A stretch of 64,000 nt of DNA from Nansenia antarctica (GCA_963989245.1 OZ022344.1:65261400-65325399), one strand, 5' to 3'; counted from the first letter of the stretch, positions 1-13,083 are shown. Made by a program: numbers and translations. The notes: generated from the sequence alone by a model not told the origin.

Positions 1-430
1 CACCAGGGCTCTGAGGAGGGCAAGGAAGATCATGGCCGACCCCTTCCACCCCGGCCACGGCCTCCTCACCCTGCTTCCCTCTGGAAGAAGGTTGCGGCTG
101 CCTAGGACATTAAAGGCCCGCCACAGGCTCAGTTTCTTCCCCTCAGCCGCCAGGCTGCTAAATAACTCTGGCTTCCCCCTCCCCCCTGCCTCCAAGCCTG
201 CCCAGGACTGAACATGCACTGGACCTTGAAATAACTCTGCACTGCACTTTATATACAGCACTACCCATGCACTGTCTGTCCTGTGTTGTCCTATTTTTGC
301 CTGTTTTTGGCCTGTTTTTGCATTTGTATTTGTACTTGTTTTGTTCATGTATATGTGAAAAAAGCATAAATGCACCTTCTGTAAATGCCAAAACAAATTC
401 CTATGTGTCAAGCATAATGGCAATGGTTGA
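1..430 (+). mobile_element. 3' end of a non-LTR retrotransposon (LINE), truncated by window start
   Basis: From base 3 one frame reads as a basic reverse-transcriptase C-terminus: an RKIMADPFHPGHG stretch, then LLPSGRR and SFFPSAARLLNN, ending at a stop near 208. A T-rich 3' UTR follows and ends around a GCATAATGGCAAT motif near 410-425. The C-terminal pattern (DP.HP, LLPSGRR, FFPSA..LN) is common to fish LINEs. The UTR end resembles the fragment near 10.2-10.3 kb, so both are probably one family. The family is not resolved. No target-site duplication is visible because the 5' part lies outside the window. Confidence 0.7.
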
Positions 431-570
431 TGCCCTGAGAGACAACCTCACTCAGCAACTTTCTGTCTTTTACACCAGAAACAAGAGCCAGTCTCAGCCA
501 GCCCAGCAGCCTGATCACAGCCCAACTAAAATAACTCATGTCTTGCTGTGATGTGAGACAGGTTGAGGAG

Positions 571-1820
571 ACAAACCGTTCTATGTGCTTGGCCATGATC
601 AAGGACTTCCTGACCGACCGCCCCCAGAGGGTGCGGGTGGGCCCCCACACCTCCACAGCCCTCAGACTCAGCACTGGGTCCCCCCAGGGCTGCGTGCTAA
701 GCCCCATCCTCTACAACCTCTACACCTACGACTTCACCCCCGTCCACCCCAGCAACTCCATCGTAAAGTTTGCAGACGACACAACCGTGGTGGGATGCAT
801 CTCGGGGGGGGGACGAGGCGGCGTACAGGGATGAGGTAGAGCAACTGAGCAAGCTGTGCAAGGTTAACAACCTGCTGCTGAACAAGTCAAAGACCCAGGA
901 AATCATCGTAGACTTCAGGAGGAAAAAGTCCGAGATCCAGCCCCTGCTCATCGACGGAGAGAGCGTGGAGAGAGTCTCAACCCTCCGATTCCTGGGGATG
1001 CACATGCGGGATGACCTGACCTGGAAGGACAACACAAAAGCCACCATCAAGAAGGCACAACAGCGGCTATACATCCTGAGAGTCCTCAGGAAGGAACACA
1101 GCAAGCAGGAGATACTGGTGACCTTCTACCGCGGCGCAGTGGAGAGCATCCTCACCTACGGCATCTGCAACTGGTTCTCCAGCTGCACAACCGCGGAGAG
1201 AAATGCGCTACAGAGAGTCGTGAGAACAGCACAGAAGATCACCGGCGCCCCCCTCCCCTCTCTGGAAGAGCTGTACAACACACGCTGTCTCAGGAAGGCC
1301 TCCAAGATCTCCAGGGACCCAACCCACCCTGGGTACGAACACTTTACCCGGCTGCCCTCGAAAAGGCGGTTCAGGACCTTGGCCGCAAGGACAAACAGAC
1401 TGAAGAACAGCTTCTACCACAGGGCCGTCCAGGCCCTGAACACAGCAAAGACCTAGGTTCTGGGCCCTGGACAGTCTGGACGGATTGATGGCAGCTGCTG
1501 GACTGAAAAAATCAGGTGTAGTGCTGAGGCACAAATATGTACATTTCAAGCCTGCAAACTGCGACACTTTAAATAAATGTGCAATAACACTATTGTGCAA
1601 TATGACAACCCTAGTCGTCTATCTGTACAGTATAGTATAGTGGATAGTGTACATAGCCTTTATTTATGTAAACCAGCTCCTTCCCTTCTTGTGATTTTTT
1701 TTAAAAGTGTTTTTTCTTTTTTTCTTTCCTAACACCAGGGGAGCCACCCCTCCTAAATTTCGTTGTTTGGTACCTGTACTGTAGCAATGACAATAAAGAC
1801 CATTCATTCATTCATTCATT
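571..1820 (+). mobile_element. 5'-truncated L2-like LINE with reverse-transcriptase C-terminal half and (TTCA)n tail
   Basis: Two overlapping frames (571-834 and 770-1456) together encode the end of a LINE reverse transcriptase. The SPQGCVLSPILYNLYT motif and the FADDT catalytic box are followed by the thumb region with FRRKKSEIQPL and FLGMHMRDDLTW. A frame change falls in a G-run near 805-815, so the copy is dead. The 3' UTR ends with ATGACAATAAAGACC and a (TTCA)n tail at 1802-1820. The 12-bp sequence CAGGTTGAGGAG occurs at 559-570 and again at 1821-1832, exactly flanking the element. This is a target-site duplication that fixes both borders. The tail and RT style fit the L2 group; the exact clade is inferred. 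Confidence 0.85.
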
Positions 1821-1847
1821 CAGGTTGAGGAGTCCAACCTAACCTAG

Positions 1848-2101
1848 CCCTGCGCACAGAACTGAAGAGACAGAGAGAGGAGCTGTTCAGGAGAGAGGAG
1901 GAGCACAGCACCATCCCGGAGAGACAGCTGGAGGAGATGAGGTCAAGCCTGCTCCTCAGAAACCCACAGCAAAGACTCACACACCAAACACACTGCCATC
2001 CATCACACACAAACACAACTCTCCGATGTACCCGCGTTGACAATCTTTATGAGCCGTTGTGCCTTTTCGTGGGCAACACCGCCATCTGCTGGACAACATA
2101 G
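1848..2101 (+). CDS. Possible terminal coding exon of an unidentified upstream gene
   Basis: After a CTAACCTAG acceptor-like site, a frame stays open for 83 codons to TAG at 2099-2101. The first half is charged and helix-like (LRTELKRQREELFRREEEHS, then IPERQLEEMRSSLLL), which looks like coiled coil. The second half is T/H/C-rich and unconvincing. The L2-like LINE sits directly upstream, so any intron here carried that insertion. I do not recognise the protein. It could be the last exon of the gene 5' of tma16, or a chance open frame. Confidence 0.25.
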
Positions 2102-2336
2102 GTATCTTCTACACCCTGAAAAATAAATACAAACAACTATATCATTGTTCATGCAGTAAGGCCAAATCAATTTAAAAAATATCTAATGCTTGGATTTCAC
2201 ATTTTCACGTACGTTTGTAACGTTCTGCTCCGGAACTCGCCCCACACAGATCTCGTCCTCCAACGGAAAGAATATTTCGACGGACCACATCCGCCCGAGT
2301 TGTCAACACAGAACACACGTGTCAATTGACTGCAAC
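2102..2336. promoter_or_regulatory. tma16 upstream / 5' UTR region
   Basis: A short AT-rich stretch leads to the tma16 start codon. No TATA box was identified. The transcription start cannot be placed from sequence alone. Confidence 0.3.
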
Positions 2337-3944
2337 ATGGTAAGCTGGAAATAGTTGATCTATCAACCTCGTTCGTGGTATACAAACACCAACAGTGCGT
2401 TAACACACCGTGAGCTTAGAATTATATGGTTCTATCTCCGTTTAGGGTAGTTCAGAGATATTGAGCGTCAAAGTTTTTACATTCCAGATTATGTTTTGTG
2501 AGATGGTACCTTTGTATTTTATTAATTACTAACTCAAAAATGTCAACATTTTAAAAATAACACCACACAGGCATTAATAAACACCTAATGGATCAGATTA
2601 GATCAATTTTGACACGTGAGTGCATACATGTGTTTGTTTCAGCCGAAGGCAGGGAAAGGAAGGGCTCCGGAGAAGAAGAAGGTTTGTCATCCGTACAGCC
2701 GGAAAGCAGCGTACCTCAACCGGGAGGAGATCCGACTGGAGAAGAAGGACAGGTAAGCTATATATAAGCTTATATAAGCTGACCGTGACCTTGTTGTAGA
2801 AGGCAGTGTGTCTATGGATCATTACAGGCTACGATAGCCTCAGTCGTAGGATACTGACATCCTCCTCTCCACAGGGTATCCGCGGTGTCTTGAAAAGTAT
2901 TAAAAGTTGATAAATCAATTTTGGGAAAATCAAGACCCTTAATAAGTATTAAAAAGTCTTATCACGATTTTATGAGGTCTTGAATTTTGCAGGTATGTTT
3001 CTGAATTAGACACTGTCCAAAGAGTTTGAGTCCTAAAAACTTTTAGTAAACGTTCGTGAAAGATGAACCGGAAATTGTGTTGTATGATAGTGGTCTAGTC
3101 TATTGCAAACTAAAACTGTTAAGTTAAAGGTGTCACTGATGTAAACGGTTACAGCTCGATGTGGCGGTGAGGTCTGGAAAAATATTGACAAGGTCTTTAA
3201 AAAGTCTTAGAAAGGTATTGAAATTAACCTCCAGATTCCTGTATATACCCTGTCCTCTCCATCTCTTTAGGCAGAGGGGTGATAAAGCCACAAGGTTGCA
3301 CGGCATCGGTGAGTCTCCCCCTCTACATCATTACGACCCAACAGGACAGCATCTTCCTCTAGTCTATGCGGTCCGGGGACAGATAGAGCCGGAGATTGCC
3401 ATGTATAGAAATACATTTAAAAAAAAGACCCCGCCATGACACATTGCTGGTAGAATACCCAACGCAACGAGTAGCTGAAAAGTGCCTTTATTTATTTGTT
3501 GTAAGGCACATTTGGAATGCTTGATGCCCGTCAAAGGGGGGAAACCACACGACGAACTCATCGGAGTCTGTAAAATAATGAATTAATCACAAACCTGATT
3601 GCTGGGATTTATTTTCGATACATAGTTTCCGACTTTCTGTCCATAGGACTGCATAGAGGAGGATGCTATCCGGCTTTAAGTAACCCTGATCCATTGGTAG
3701 ATGTAGTGTAAACAGACATAAACAGCATCCTATGTGAGTGTGTGTGTGTGTGTGTGTATCCCCATAGGCGAGAGGCTTCTGTGGTTCCAGAGTCAGCTGG
3801 ACCCGGCTAAGGAAAAGTACACCAAACAGGATGCCTGTGTCATTGTAGAGAGGTGTGTGTGTTCGTACCAGTAGTCTTGGATAGTCTCTGACTAGTGTGC
3901 TCTCTATTTTTGGGTCGGGGATCGATGACTCCTGCGCCATGACC

Positions 3945-3988
<44 letters not shown>

Positions 3989-4161
3989 TGTGCGTGCGTG
4001 CGTGCTAGGTACCTGCAGAGGTTTGACTCTGAGCTGGAGCAGATTGAGCTGGTGAACGGGATCAAGGGTCGACAGGGTCGTCTCCATGGTGCCCGGGAGA
4101 GCGTCGTCACACAGACCATAGAACGAGAGAGGACTCAGTACCAGAGTGGCAGCTTTGGTGA

Positions 4162-4198
<37 letters not shown>

Positions 4199-4839
4199 AC
4201 ACACACACAGAGGCATACCATACACACTAGGGCTGTATAGATTCATTGAACAGATTAAACCATCTTAGACATAATTTAGTACACATTTTTAAAAATCTGA
4301 CCATGTCTTCTTTTCTGACAGAGATTCCAGATCTCATCAACGCCAAGAACCTAAAGAGCTTCAGGTATGTAGTAGCACAGACCCTGAATTCCATTTCACC
4401 AACCATTGCCTGAAGTATGCATTTGTGCATGTCCCCTCTTGGATTTAAATGGGAATAGATTGGTGCCAGAGCCTGTGCTTAAACCAATTCTATGCTTTTA
4501 AATCAACGTGGGGACGTGCATAAGACGTGCACACGTCAGGGAAAAGGGTGGAGAATTAGGATGCAGTCCTTGAGAAACCTCTAGTGGAGGACTTGTGTTG
4601 TGATTGGTGCTCATCTCACTAAGCAGTCGTCTGATTGGTTTATCAGGGAGTGGAGTGGTGATCTGAAGAAGCTCCCCAACATCAAGTTGCGAAAGATCTC
4701 CAACAAGGAAGCGGACAAAACAAAAGTGGACGAGACACCTGCTGCAGGAGAAGAGGAGGAGGAGGAGGAGGAGGAAGAGGAGGAGGAAGAAGAAGAGGAG
4801 GCTGACTCAGACTCAGAGGCCCAGGACAAGGACCAATGA
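2337..4839 (+). CDS. tma16: Translation machinery-associated protein 16 (seven coding exons, complete)
   Basis: Coding exons are 2337-2339, 2643-2752, 3271-3308, 3768-3852, 4009-4157, 4322-4364 and 4647-4839. Each is bounded by AG/GT and in phase, giving 621 nt and 206 residues. Exon 1 carries only the ATG. The N-terminus has the family signature PKAGKG..KKKVCHPYSRKA. The middle has WFQSQLDPAKEKYT and RYLQRFDSELEQIELVNGIK, followed by ERERTQYQSG. The conserved WSGDLKKLPNIKLRKI lies near the end. These match human TMA16 block for block. TMA16 is a small basic factor that associates with nascent 60S ribosomal subunits in the nucleolus and nucleus (family knowledge). The C-terminus is an uninterrupted glutamate run from a GAG/GAA repeat at about 4749-4800, which could vary in length. 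Introns 3-5 contain TG/CA arrays pressed against splice sites. marchf1 lies next to it, as in human. Confidence 0.95.
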
Positions 4840-5160
4840 TGTTTATTTTTCTTAGCCTGGGTTCAGTCAGCCATCTTACCTGAGGCTGAGTAAAAGCGTC
4901 AACAGCTAGCCGGTGTTTCTAGCCCTGCTCTCCGAGTTTGAGACTGGTAGAACTGAGGATCCAAAGTCACCAGATTTGATAAAGAACTGTATTTGTAAGA
5001 CTATTTTAAGCAATGTAAAGTGTGTTTGTGCGTGTGTGTCCAAGGACAATGTTATGCTTGGCAGTGTGCCGTAGTTCCAAGGTTGTCCAGGAGATGGCAA
5101 TGAAATATCAGCTCAACCAGTCACGCAATAGTTGTGTCTCTCCATGGCTCGACAACTAAT

Positions 5161-5166
5161 AATAAA
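5161..5166 (+). promoter_or_regulatory. Likely tma16 polyadenylation signal (AATAAA)
   Basis: The AATAAA at 5161-5166 lies about 320 bp after the tma16 stop, within non-coding sequence and with no earlier equally good signal noticed. It is a reasonable 3' end but is unproven. Confidence 0.5.
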
Positions 5167-5920
5167 CCATTTGAAGTGCTGATACTGTCACTGGGATATA
5201 TGCAGCAGACATTTGTATAACATCCCATTTATCTCTCAATAACTCCACAAACATGTGTCAGTTGGGGGGTGGACATTCACTGCTTTATTGCAAAAACTGG
5301 TTTGCGTCATTTGTCGAAGACGGATAAAAACTATTGAGTAAAGTCGTAACTATAATAAAATTGCTAAAATAGAACTCTATTCCTGCAGCTGTTCTTATAC
5401 ACTCCCAAGGGTATTGAGGGTTTGTTAGTCAAGAGAAAACATCTAACACTCCAATTCAGACTGGTGGAAAAGTGTCGGCTGCCACCATTGGCTGACTTGA
5501 CTGTCAATCAGATGTATATGGAGCTGTCAATCAAAATAATTGCTGTTTGTTCTGTAATAACATACAAAGCACTTAAGATACGAACAACAACACATGGAAC
5601 CACAAAGTGATACATAATTAACATAATTAAATAGAGGTCCTGTTCAGAGTAGGACCGTGTTATTAAAATATGCTTATTTGAAGTAGAGAAGAGAGTAGAT
5701 AAAGTACTTCAGCTATTCTAGGGATTCTCCCATAAGTAACTCTGACGTTTCCAGACCTTCATGGTTTCAGTCTGAACACTGATTTGACTGGTAGAGAGTG
5801 ACACTGAGCTACTGTCACTACCCAAAATAGCATGTTCTCTACAGAGTGTCCGATTGGCTACGTCACATTCTGACTCTTTGGTGTCTGAGGCCCTGATTGG
5901 CCAGATGGAGGGGTTAGGGG
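5167..5920. other. Intergenic, no feature recognised
   Basis: AT-rich sequence between tma16 and the next LINE fragment. Open frames are short and not protein-like. No repeat family was recognised. Confidence 0.5.
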
Positions 5921-6066
5921 ATAGCCTTTATTTATGTAAACCAGCTCCTTTCCCTTCTTGTTTTTTTTCTTCTTTCCTAGCACCAGGGGAGCCCCCCCTC
6001 CCAAATTTCGTTGTTTGGTACCTGTACTATAGCAATGACAATAAAGACCATTCATTCATTCATTCA
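5921..6066 (+). mobile_element. 3' end of an L2-like LINE, second copy
   Basis: This segment matches the last ~165 bp of the LINE at 571-1820 almost base for base. It runs from TAGCCTTTATTTATGTAAACC through the CACCAGGGGAGCC block to ATGACAATAAAGACC and a (TTCA)n tail at 6049-6066. It is a severely 5'-truncated insertion. Confidence 0.85.
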
Positions 6067-6120
6067 AGTGTACTTTCTGTTCTACTGGATACCCCAGAGC
6101 CATGTCTCATGGTTGACCGC

Positions 6121-6207
6121 AACCTCCGAACGTTGGCGCTGTCTGGCGAGCGATACACTGGTATGAACGCGGGCTCGTTCGCCAGACAGCGCCAACGTTC
6201 GGAGGTT
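6121..6207. repeat. Near-perfect 32-bp inverted repeat (hairpin) with 23-nt loop
   Basis: Arm 6121-6152 (AACCTCCGAACGTTGGCGCT onward) pairs with 6176-6207, with a single mismatch seen over at least 30 bp. The loop is 6153-6175. Just downstream, CCGGTGTGAAAGCCCTA at about 6242-6258 recurs at about 45486-45502. This suggests the hairpin is the inner part of a small DNA transposon whose terminus carries that motif. Confidence 0.7.
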
Positions 6208-6589
6208 TCCGAACGCGAACGCGAACCGGCGTTCGGAACTGCCGGTGTGAAAGCCCTAACAGTGCTGCAGCTATGTGGGTGCCCACACAGACACCGTCCC
6301 AACACTCTCATGCCCTCATTTCCTAGCCTCCTCCTCTCCTCTCCTTTCCTCCTATCCTTTCCTTCACTACACCACTGATAGGGGGAAAGGACAGGATGAG
6401 TTTTCCCCCCCACCCTGTTGTTTCCACCTGTCGTGTGACCAGCGACCACAGAGAGAAGGACACAGGAAGAGGAAGGTTGTTGTTAACGCTGTTGAAACTC
6501 AGGGCCGGAGTCTCATACGAGACCCCGTTCAGGCCAGCAGTGCCACCGCTTCTCGGGAAAACAGGATGTGGTTTCGGACGGAGCCGTTC

Positions 6590-8918
6590 TCAGACAGGGT
6601 TCTCCTCCGCCCTCGGGCAGGAGGGGTCAGAGTCTGTCTGGTCAGAGTCTGTCTGTTCCTCGTGGGCGGGGTCAGGCGGAGCCGGGCCAATGGGAACCTC
6701 CACAGCCTCGTGATTACCGTTGGCCAGTGTGGCGGTGGGAGGGGCCTTCTCGGGGCAGTTCTGCACGGTGATGATGCGGTTGAAGGCCTTGAGGCGTCGC
6801 CACAGCTGCAGGTAGACCTTACACTGGATGTACATGAAGATCAGGCCACAGGAGGAGTTTATGCCCACCACCAACACCTTGGTCCAGAACGGCCACGTGA
6901 TCACACCTGCAGGGAGTACACACACACACACACATGAATACATATGAATATATCCATGAATATACACACACAAATATACACACACACATGGATATACACA
7001 TGAATATATACACACACAACACACACACACACACACAGGTCTACCGCCATAGCAGGGCAGAGCATGATGTTTGTTGTGTAGGTATCTGTGCTGCTTACTG
7101 CTGCTTGATGTTGTCGTGTAGTACTTCAGAAGAGAAATTCTCCACAAGTCACCTGAAAACAAGAGTGAGGATTGTTTGTCTTATTTCTACCATCTCTTTA
7201 GAATCTTCATGTCTATATAGTATGTTACTTGTTATTAGTTTTTTTTAAGATACAATATTTCCCATGTTGACAATCGACCCAGATGGTTTTTATAGGATGT
7301 TTGTTACTTGTATGTTAGGATAATAATAATAATAATAATAATAATACATTAGACTTATATAGCGCTTTTCTAGACACTCAAAGACGCTTAAGTGGATGGG
7401 AGTAAACGAGGCAGTTTAGCATAGTCAGAGATGTTTTACATATAGGAGATAGGCCACTCCCTTCGTTTACAATTGGTTTTGCATGAGACAGGGAAGATGG
7501 CCATGTGGGGCCACATGGGCCGTGGGGCGGGAGGCAAGGAGGGCTAGGACAGAGCCAAATAAAGTGTATTTTGGGGTTAGGGTTTCTTAGTACTCTCTAC
7601 ACTTGTTTCTACACACTTAAGTGATATTTGAAGCCGGGAGGAAAAGTTGCTAATCCGCATCAGTTTGGTGTGAATGTCGTTGTCCTGCCATCCGATAGGC
7701 CTGTCTATAAAAAAAAGCTCTCTCTTGAAAATAAGGGCCGAAAGACGCATCGCCAAGATGGCGGTGAAGTGAACTGGCTTACTTTAAAGAAGCTTTGGCA
7801 TCACTAAATAATATGGCATAATATCTGACCTGGGCCAGCAATTAAGGGCGACATCTACTCAGAGCCAATTAGATATATAATTCTAGGGCGCTTAGATGGC
7901 GTAACGGGTTAAGCGCTGACCATGTAACCGCAGGGTACCCGGTTCGATTCAGGCCGGGGACATATCCTGCATGTCATCCCTCCTCTCTCTCTCACCCATC
8001 CTTCCTGTCTAAATCTTCACTGTATCTGTCAAATAAAATGAAAAATATGAGTGGGACTGCCCCACTCAGAAAAAAGAACTTTAAAAATAATAATATATAT
8101 ATATATCATTCTAGTAGTGTTTATTATCGGTCAATATTATTACCCAGATCAGCAAACATGGCCGCCATATAAAGAAGCTGTGTAATGTTGTGTTAAGGTT
8201 GAAACCTGAGTGACCAAACGCTCTATGTAGAACTCTTGTAGAGCGCAGGGTTGAGGTCCGTTGAATTTAAATTACAATTCAATCATTACAAATGGGGCTT
8301 TTGTTTTCAATTTAGTTTTTCAACGCTTTTTTGTTTCCATCAAAAATGTAGATTTAAAAAAAACATTGTACATGCAAATCACTTTGACCCTGGTTGAGGG
8401 AACGATCTGGAGACACTTACCTTCCCTTCCCTGTTTGATCTCCTCTACAGTCTTGAAGATCAGGAAGGAGACGGAAATCATGACACACATCACTGCTGCC
8501 AGGTGGAATACGACTGAACACAAGATCTTCCTCAGCTCGTTGGTAGTCATGTTTAGCTTCTCCCACTGAAAGAGGGAGGGAGGGAGAGAGGAAGAGAGAG
8601 GGATACGAGAGGGTAAAAGACACAGACACATTTCACAGAAATCAATATATTTTTTTATTTGTTGCATCCTGTGTGTGTGTGTGCGCACGCATGTTCACTT
8701 AATAGTACCTTTCGTAAAGGTTTTAGCTGTGTTTCCATGATGAAATCGTATTTGCAGAGTTCACAGCTGCTTATGTCTGAGGACCTGATCCACTGGTTGA
8801 GACAGTCCTGGTGGACGAACCTCAGACTCCCAGTACACCGACACGGAGTTATCAACGGACTCTCCTCTTCTGCCTCACAGTGACAGATCCTACACACACA
8901 CACACACACACACGCATG

Positions 8919-8973
<55 letters not shown>

Positions 8974-9885
8974 TATTACAAATAAAACAGAGTACACACA
9001 TAGACAAAATTGACAGACCGTCAGTACAGAGTACACACACACACGGCCACACACTGACCTGCAGACATCCTGGTCATCGTCGGAGCAGGGCAGGGTGGAG
9101 CCGTTAGCCAGACAGGTGTTCTGTGGGTTGGGAGCAGACATGTCCCCGCCCCCCGTCCCCCCTTCCTGGTAGCTCTCAGTAACAGGCTCCACCTCCCCCT
9201 CCTCGGCGAGAGAGGAACTCCCGGCGCTGCGGGACTCGTAGCCCCCGCCCCCCCTGCGTTGGGAGCCCGCCCCCCTCTGAGACCCGTGCCCCTCCCCCTC
9301 GCCATGCCGGTTCTTTAATCCTCCGCCCCCGTCGTGCGTGTCGGCCCGGACCCCCTCGCCCTCCTCAGAACCCACCGACTGCAGCTCCATCATCGCCTCC
9401 CCCCCGGTGCCTCCCCCTCCCCCCCCCCTGGCTCTCCCCTCCTCTCTCTCGCGGCTGCTCCCGCTGCGCTGGCGCCCCCTCCTGGCCTTCTCCCGGCTCC
9501 AGCTGCGGGCCTGGCGCCAGCCCTCCCCCTCCGACGAGGACGACTCGGTCTGGGGGCGCCCCGAGCCGCGGGGGCGCTGTTCCCTCCGAGGCCCGGATCC
9601 CCGCTCCCCCTTCTCGCCGCGGTCGCTGCTGTGGCTGCGGTCGTGGTACTGTTGCCGTTGGCCGTGGTCCTTGTCGGCGCCCTCGCAGGGGGTGCAGCTG
9701 TCCCTCTTGCGATGGTGGCGCCGTTTCACCTGCTTCTTCTGGACCTGGGAGCCCGCCGGCGCCATACTGCTCACTGGCATCACCGGCGTGTATGTCACTT
9801 CCTGTTTGTGTCCGTCAGAACCACACTCCTCCAAACGGGCCAGCTGGCCAGAACTGAGCATGCACACACACATATATATACACAC

Positions 9886-9928
<43 letters not shown>

Positions 9929-11743
9929 AGACAAAGACAGGGTGAAGTGAAAGACAAACATGGCAGACATGACATCAAGTGAGCGTGTCTAATGTAAACA
10001 GATGAGTCTAAGCCGGGGTCCAGGAGTACATGACAGTATGTGTGTGTCAGTGTTGACAGTCCCAGAGTCATAGACAGAGACAGATTAGCCACCTTTGTTA
10101 ATCATTATTATATTAATAGTAGTATCGTTAACTTTTATAGCATGTTCTTTATATATATATATATAGCGCCGCACATGGCAGCTATGGTTTTACAGTTTGT
10201 TGTGTTCTGTCTGCACTGCTGTTTGCATTGCATTTAGAAATGCTCTTACTGTAACGCCAAATCAAATTCCTATATGTGTATGCTTAATGTGTATGCATAA
10301 ATGGCAATAAACGTTATCTCTCATCATGTTATATAACTACGGGTATTTTCACACATTCAGCCATGTCAGAGCTGTTCACCAAAATGTCTGTATAATGTGA
10401 GACATGTGACAGTCCACTTGGAACCGCTCTCTTCTATCCTCTCTCTCTTGACCCTCTGTGCTTACCGTACATGTCACTTGCGCAATCAATGCGCACTTCA
10501 AGTTAATCTAACAGAGAAACACAACATTTGGCAAAAAAGCTGTTTTGGTACCACGCAGTGTGGCTTTTTAATCTAAAAAAAGCCACACTTCTTCAAAATA
10601 AGCCATCTGAATCCACAAGAGATGTTATCGTTTCTCCAATATCACGAATAATAATATCATCTTCCAATGAAGATGGCGCTGTGAAAGCAAAGTGCTTGAG
10701 CATTAATGAGCCTTGGGCTCCCAACACCTTGTCGCCGGTCTGTAGTTTGTCCCTCCTCAGACCACTGTTGTTAGGTACTCACCACTGCTGACCGGGAGCA
10801 CCCCACAAGCCTTGCCATTTCAGAGATGCTCTGACCCAGTCATCCATAACAATTTGGCCCTTGTCCGAGTTGCTCAGGTCCTAATGACTGCCCATTTCTC
10901 CTGCATCCAACACATCAACTTGAACTGGCTGTTCACTTGCTGCCTAATATATCCCACCCCTTGACAGGTGCCGTTGTACCAAGATAATCAAATGTAATTC
11001 ACTTCACCTGTCAGTGGTCATAATGTTTCGGCTCACCAGTGTATGTGAAAATACCTTAAATTAATGTCAAAGTGCTAAACAGAGATAAGATGGAGGTGAA
11101 AAACAGTTAAATCCATGAGCAAACATAATCAATTAATCATCAACAAACTAATTCTCTCTCTCTCATCACACTCCATAACCCCGGGGTAGCTGTATCCCAG
11201 TGTAACCGTCACCAAGGGCAACCATGTGTCTCACCTGCATGTTTCCTGAGAGGAGGGAGTGGCTGAGGTACGTGTGCCGACGGCTGGACCCAATACTGTT
11301 GTGGAACTGCTTGCCTGCAACAACCAATCAACAAGGCTTTGCTTTAGCTTCCTTACATCCCCAGTCAACATGATGAATGAGGAGTTCAGCCCTGCAGTGT
11401 CACTTTATCAGGCCTGGCTGAATGTTCTACCACAGACTAACTAGCATGGCCTATGACCTCCAGACACATCTGATAGAGCTACATAGGGCTGGATGATTAG
11501 TAATCGTCCAATGGGTTAGTGGTGGGTTACAGCTAAAGTTTGCTACAACCCCCACCCCACCCCACCCCCCGTGGGTCTCCATGGCTGGGTTGGGTTGGAC
11601 ACACACACGCACACACGCACACACACACACCAATCCCTGGAGGATTGTTTGCTCAGTGGTTACCTTGCTGCTGGATCGACTTCGTGACCGCCCAGGGTTC
11701 TTCCTACTCTGCAGGAGGAAGAGAGAGAAAGAGATCATCAAAA

Positions 11744-11778
<35 letters not shown>

Positions 11779-12860
11779 TTTGAGAAGGTTTGACCTGAGA
11801 GGTCTTGAACTCCTAATCCCATAAAGCTTTCTTAAAAAAAAGAACTACCGTCATAACCACTTCAATACACACATTTTAGTTGGAGATGTAGATGTTAATT
11901 GCAATAGTGTAAATGAATGATCATGAACAATTGTTTTGCTACCTTCCGTCTGTCTATCTGTTTCCATCTCCTGCACACTCTCTTCCTCAAATTGCATTCA
12001 TTGGGATCCTAATCCTTTCCAACCTGTCATGTTATTTGTCAGAGGAATCTTTTCTTAACTAAAAGTATTGTATTAATAAAGAGTGTGAATCTGAGTCTTC
12101 TTAGACAACTGTGTTTAGATTGGCAGATGGCCAGAGTTAAAAGTCACCTGCTGTTCCATGTGTGACCCAGAGGAGGCTGCTGGAGGTAGACGTCGGAGGA
12201 CAGGGCTCATTGTAAGGCATGGCACGGAATGAGGAACGGTGTCTCAGAGGTATCACACACGTTCGATAGCATTCCTCATTCCGTTACAAGCATTACAATG
12301 AGCCCGTCCTCCGATGTCTACCTCCACCAGCCTCCCCTGGTGTGACCATTACTTCACACTGACCCGCTGAAAGATCGACCAATCCTCTTAAGACAGTCGC
12401 CCACGCTCGGGGTGAGAGACGCTGCGTCTCTATTTACAGAAACAGTAAAGCGATTTGCTCAGAATGTTCCAGAACGGGCAGTGTCTGAACTGACTGGCAG
12501 CAGGAATTAACATTGAGTATTGAGTTTGTATTGAGTTGTGTGTGTGTGCGTGTGCGTGTGCATGTGCGTATATGTGTGTGCGTGTGCCAACTATAGATCT
12601 GGAAGTCATGTTGTCTCAACTCAATCCCCCACCCTCATTCACCTCCACTGGCTACCGGTCAAGTTGACCCTTGAATACATTCAACAACATTGTTGATTTA
12701 CGCAAAAAAAAATGTATTAATCGTGGAATTGAATCAATTGACTGGATTACACATTCCACAACAATGACAAATTTCCATATCACAAAAAATATGAACCCGA
12801 TCTTTTGTCCTTTTCCATTAGTAAGGGTACTGCTTACATGTGGCTGATTACTGACACGTA

Positions 12861-12903
<43 letters not shown>

Positions 12904-12968
12904 TGTGTGCCTGAATGTGTGGGAGGTGTATGCTGCGTGGCTGTTGCCTGTCAATGCTGTGTACATGT

Positions 12969-13017
<49 letters not shown>

Positions 13018-13083
13018 GTGTGTGCCTGAATGTGTGGGTGGTGTATGCTGCGTGGCTGTTGCCTGTGTATGCTGTGTACATGT

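Noticed and set aside
3587..4246. 219-codon minus-strand ORF across tma16
   Set aside because: Antisense shadow with CA/TG-encoded runs; the plus strand carries clear tma16 exons.
8655..9305. Frames continuing the RING exon into HTHTHT/VCVCVC stretches
   Set aside because: These are microsatellite read-through; splice sites at 8889/9059 end the exons first.
9334..9982. Two ~200-codon plus-strand ORFs opposite the marchf1 cassette exon
   Set aside because: GC-rich antisense shadows; proline/leucine runs only, and the minus strand has the phased exon.
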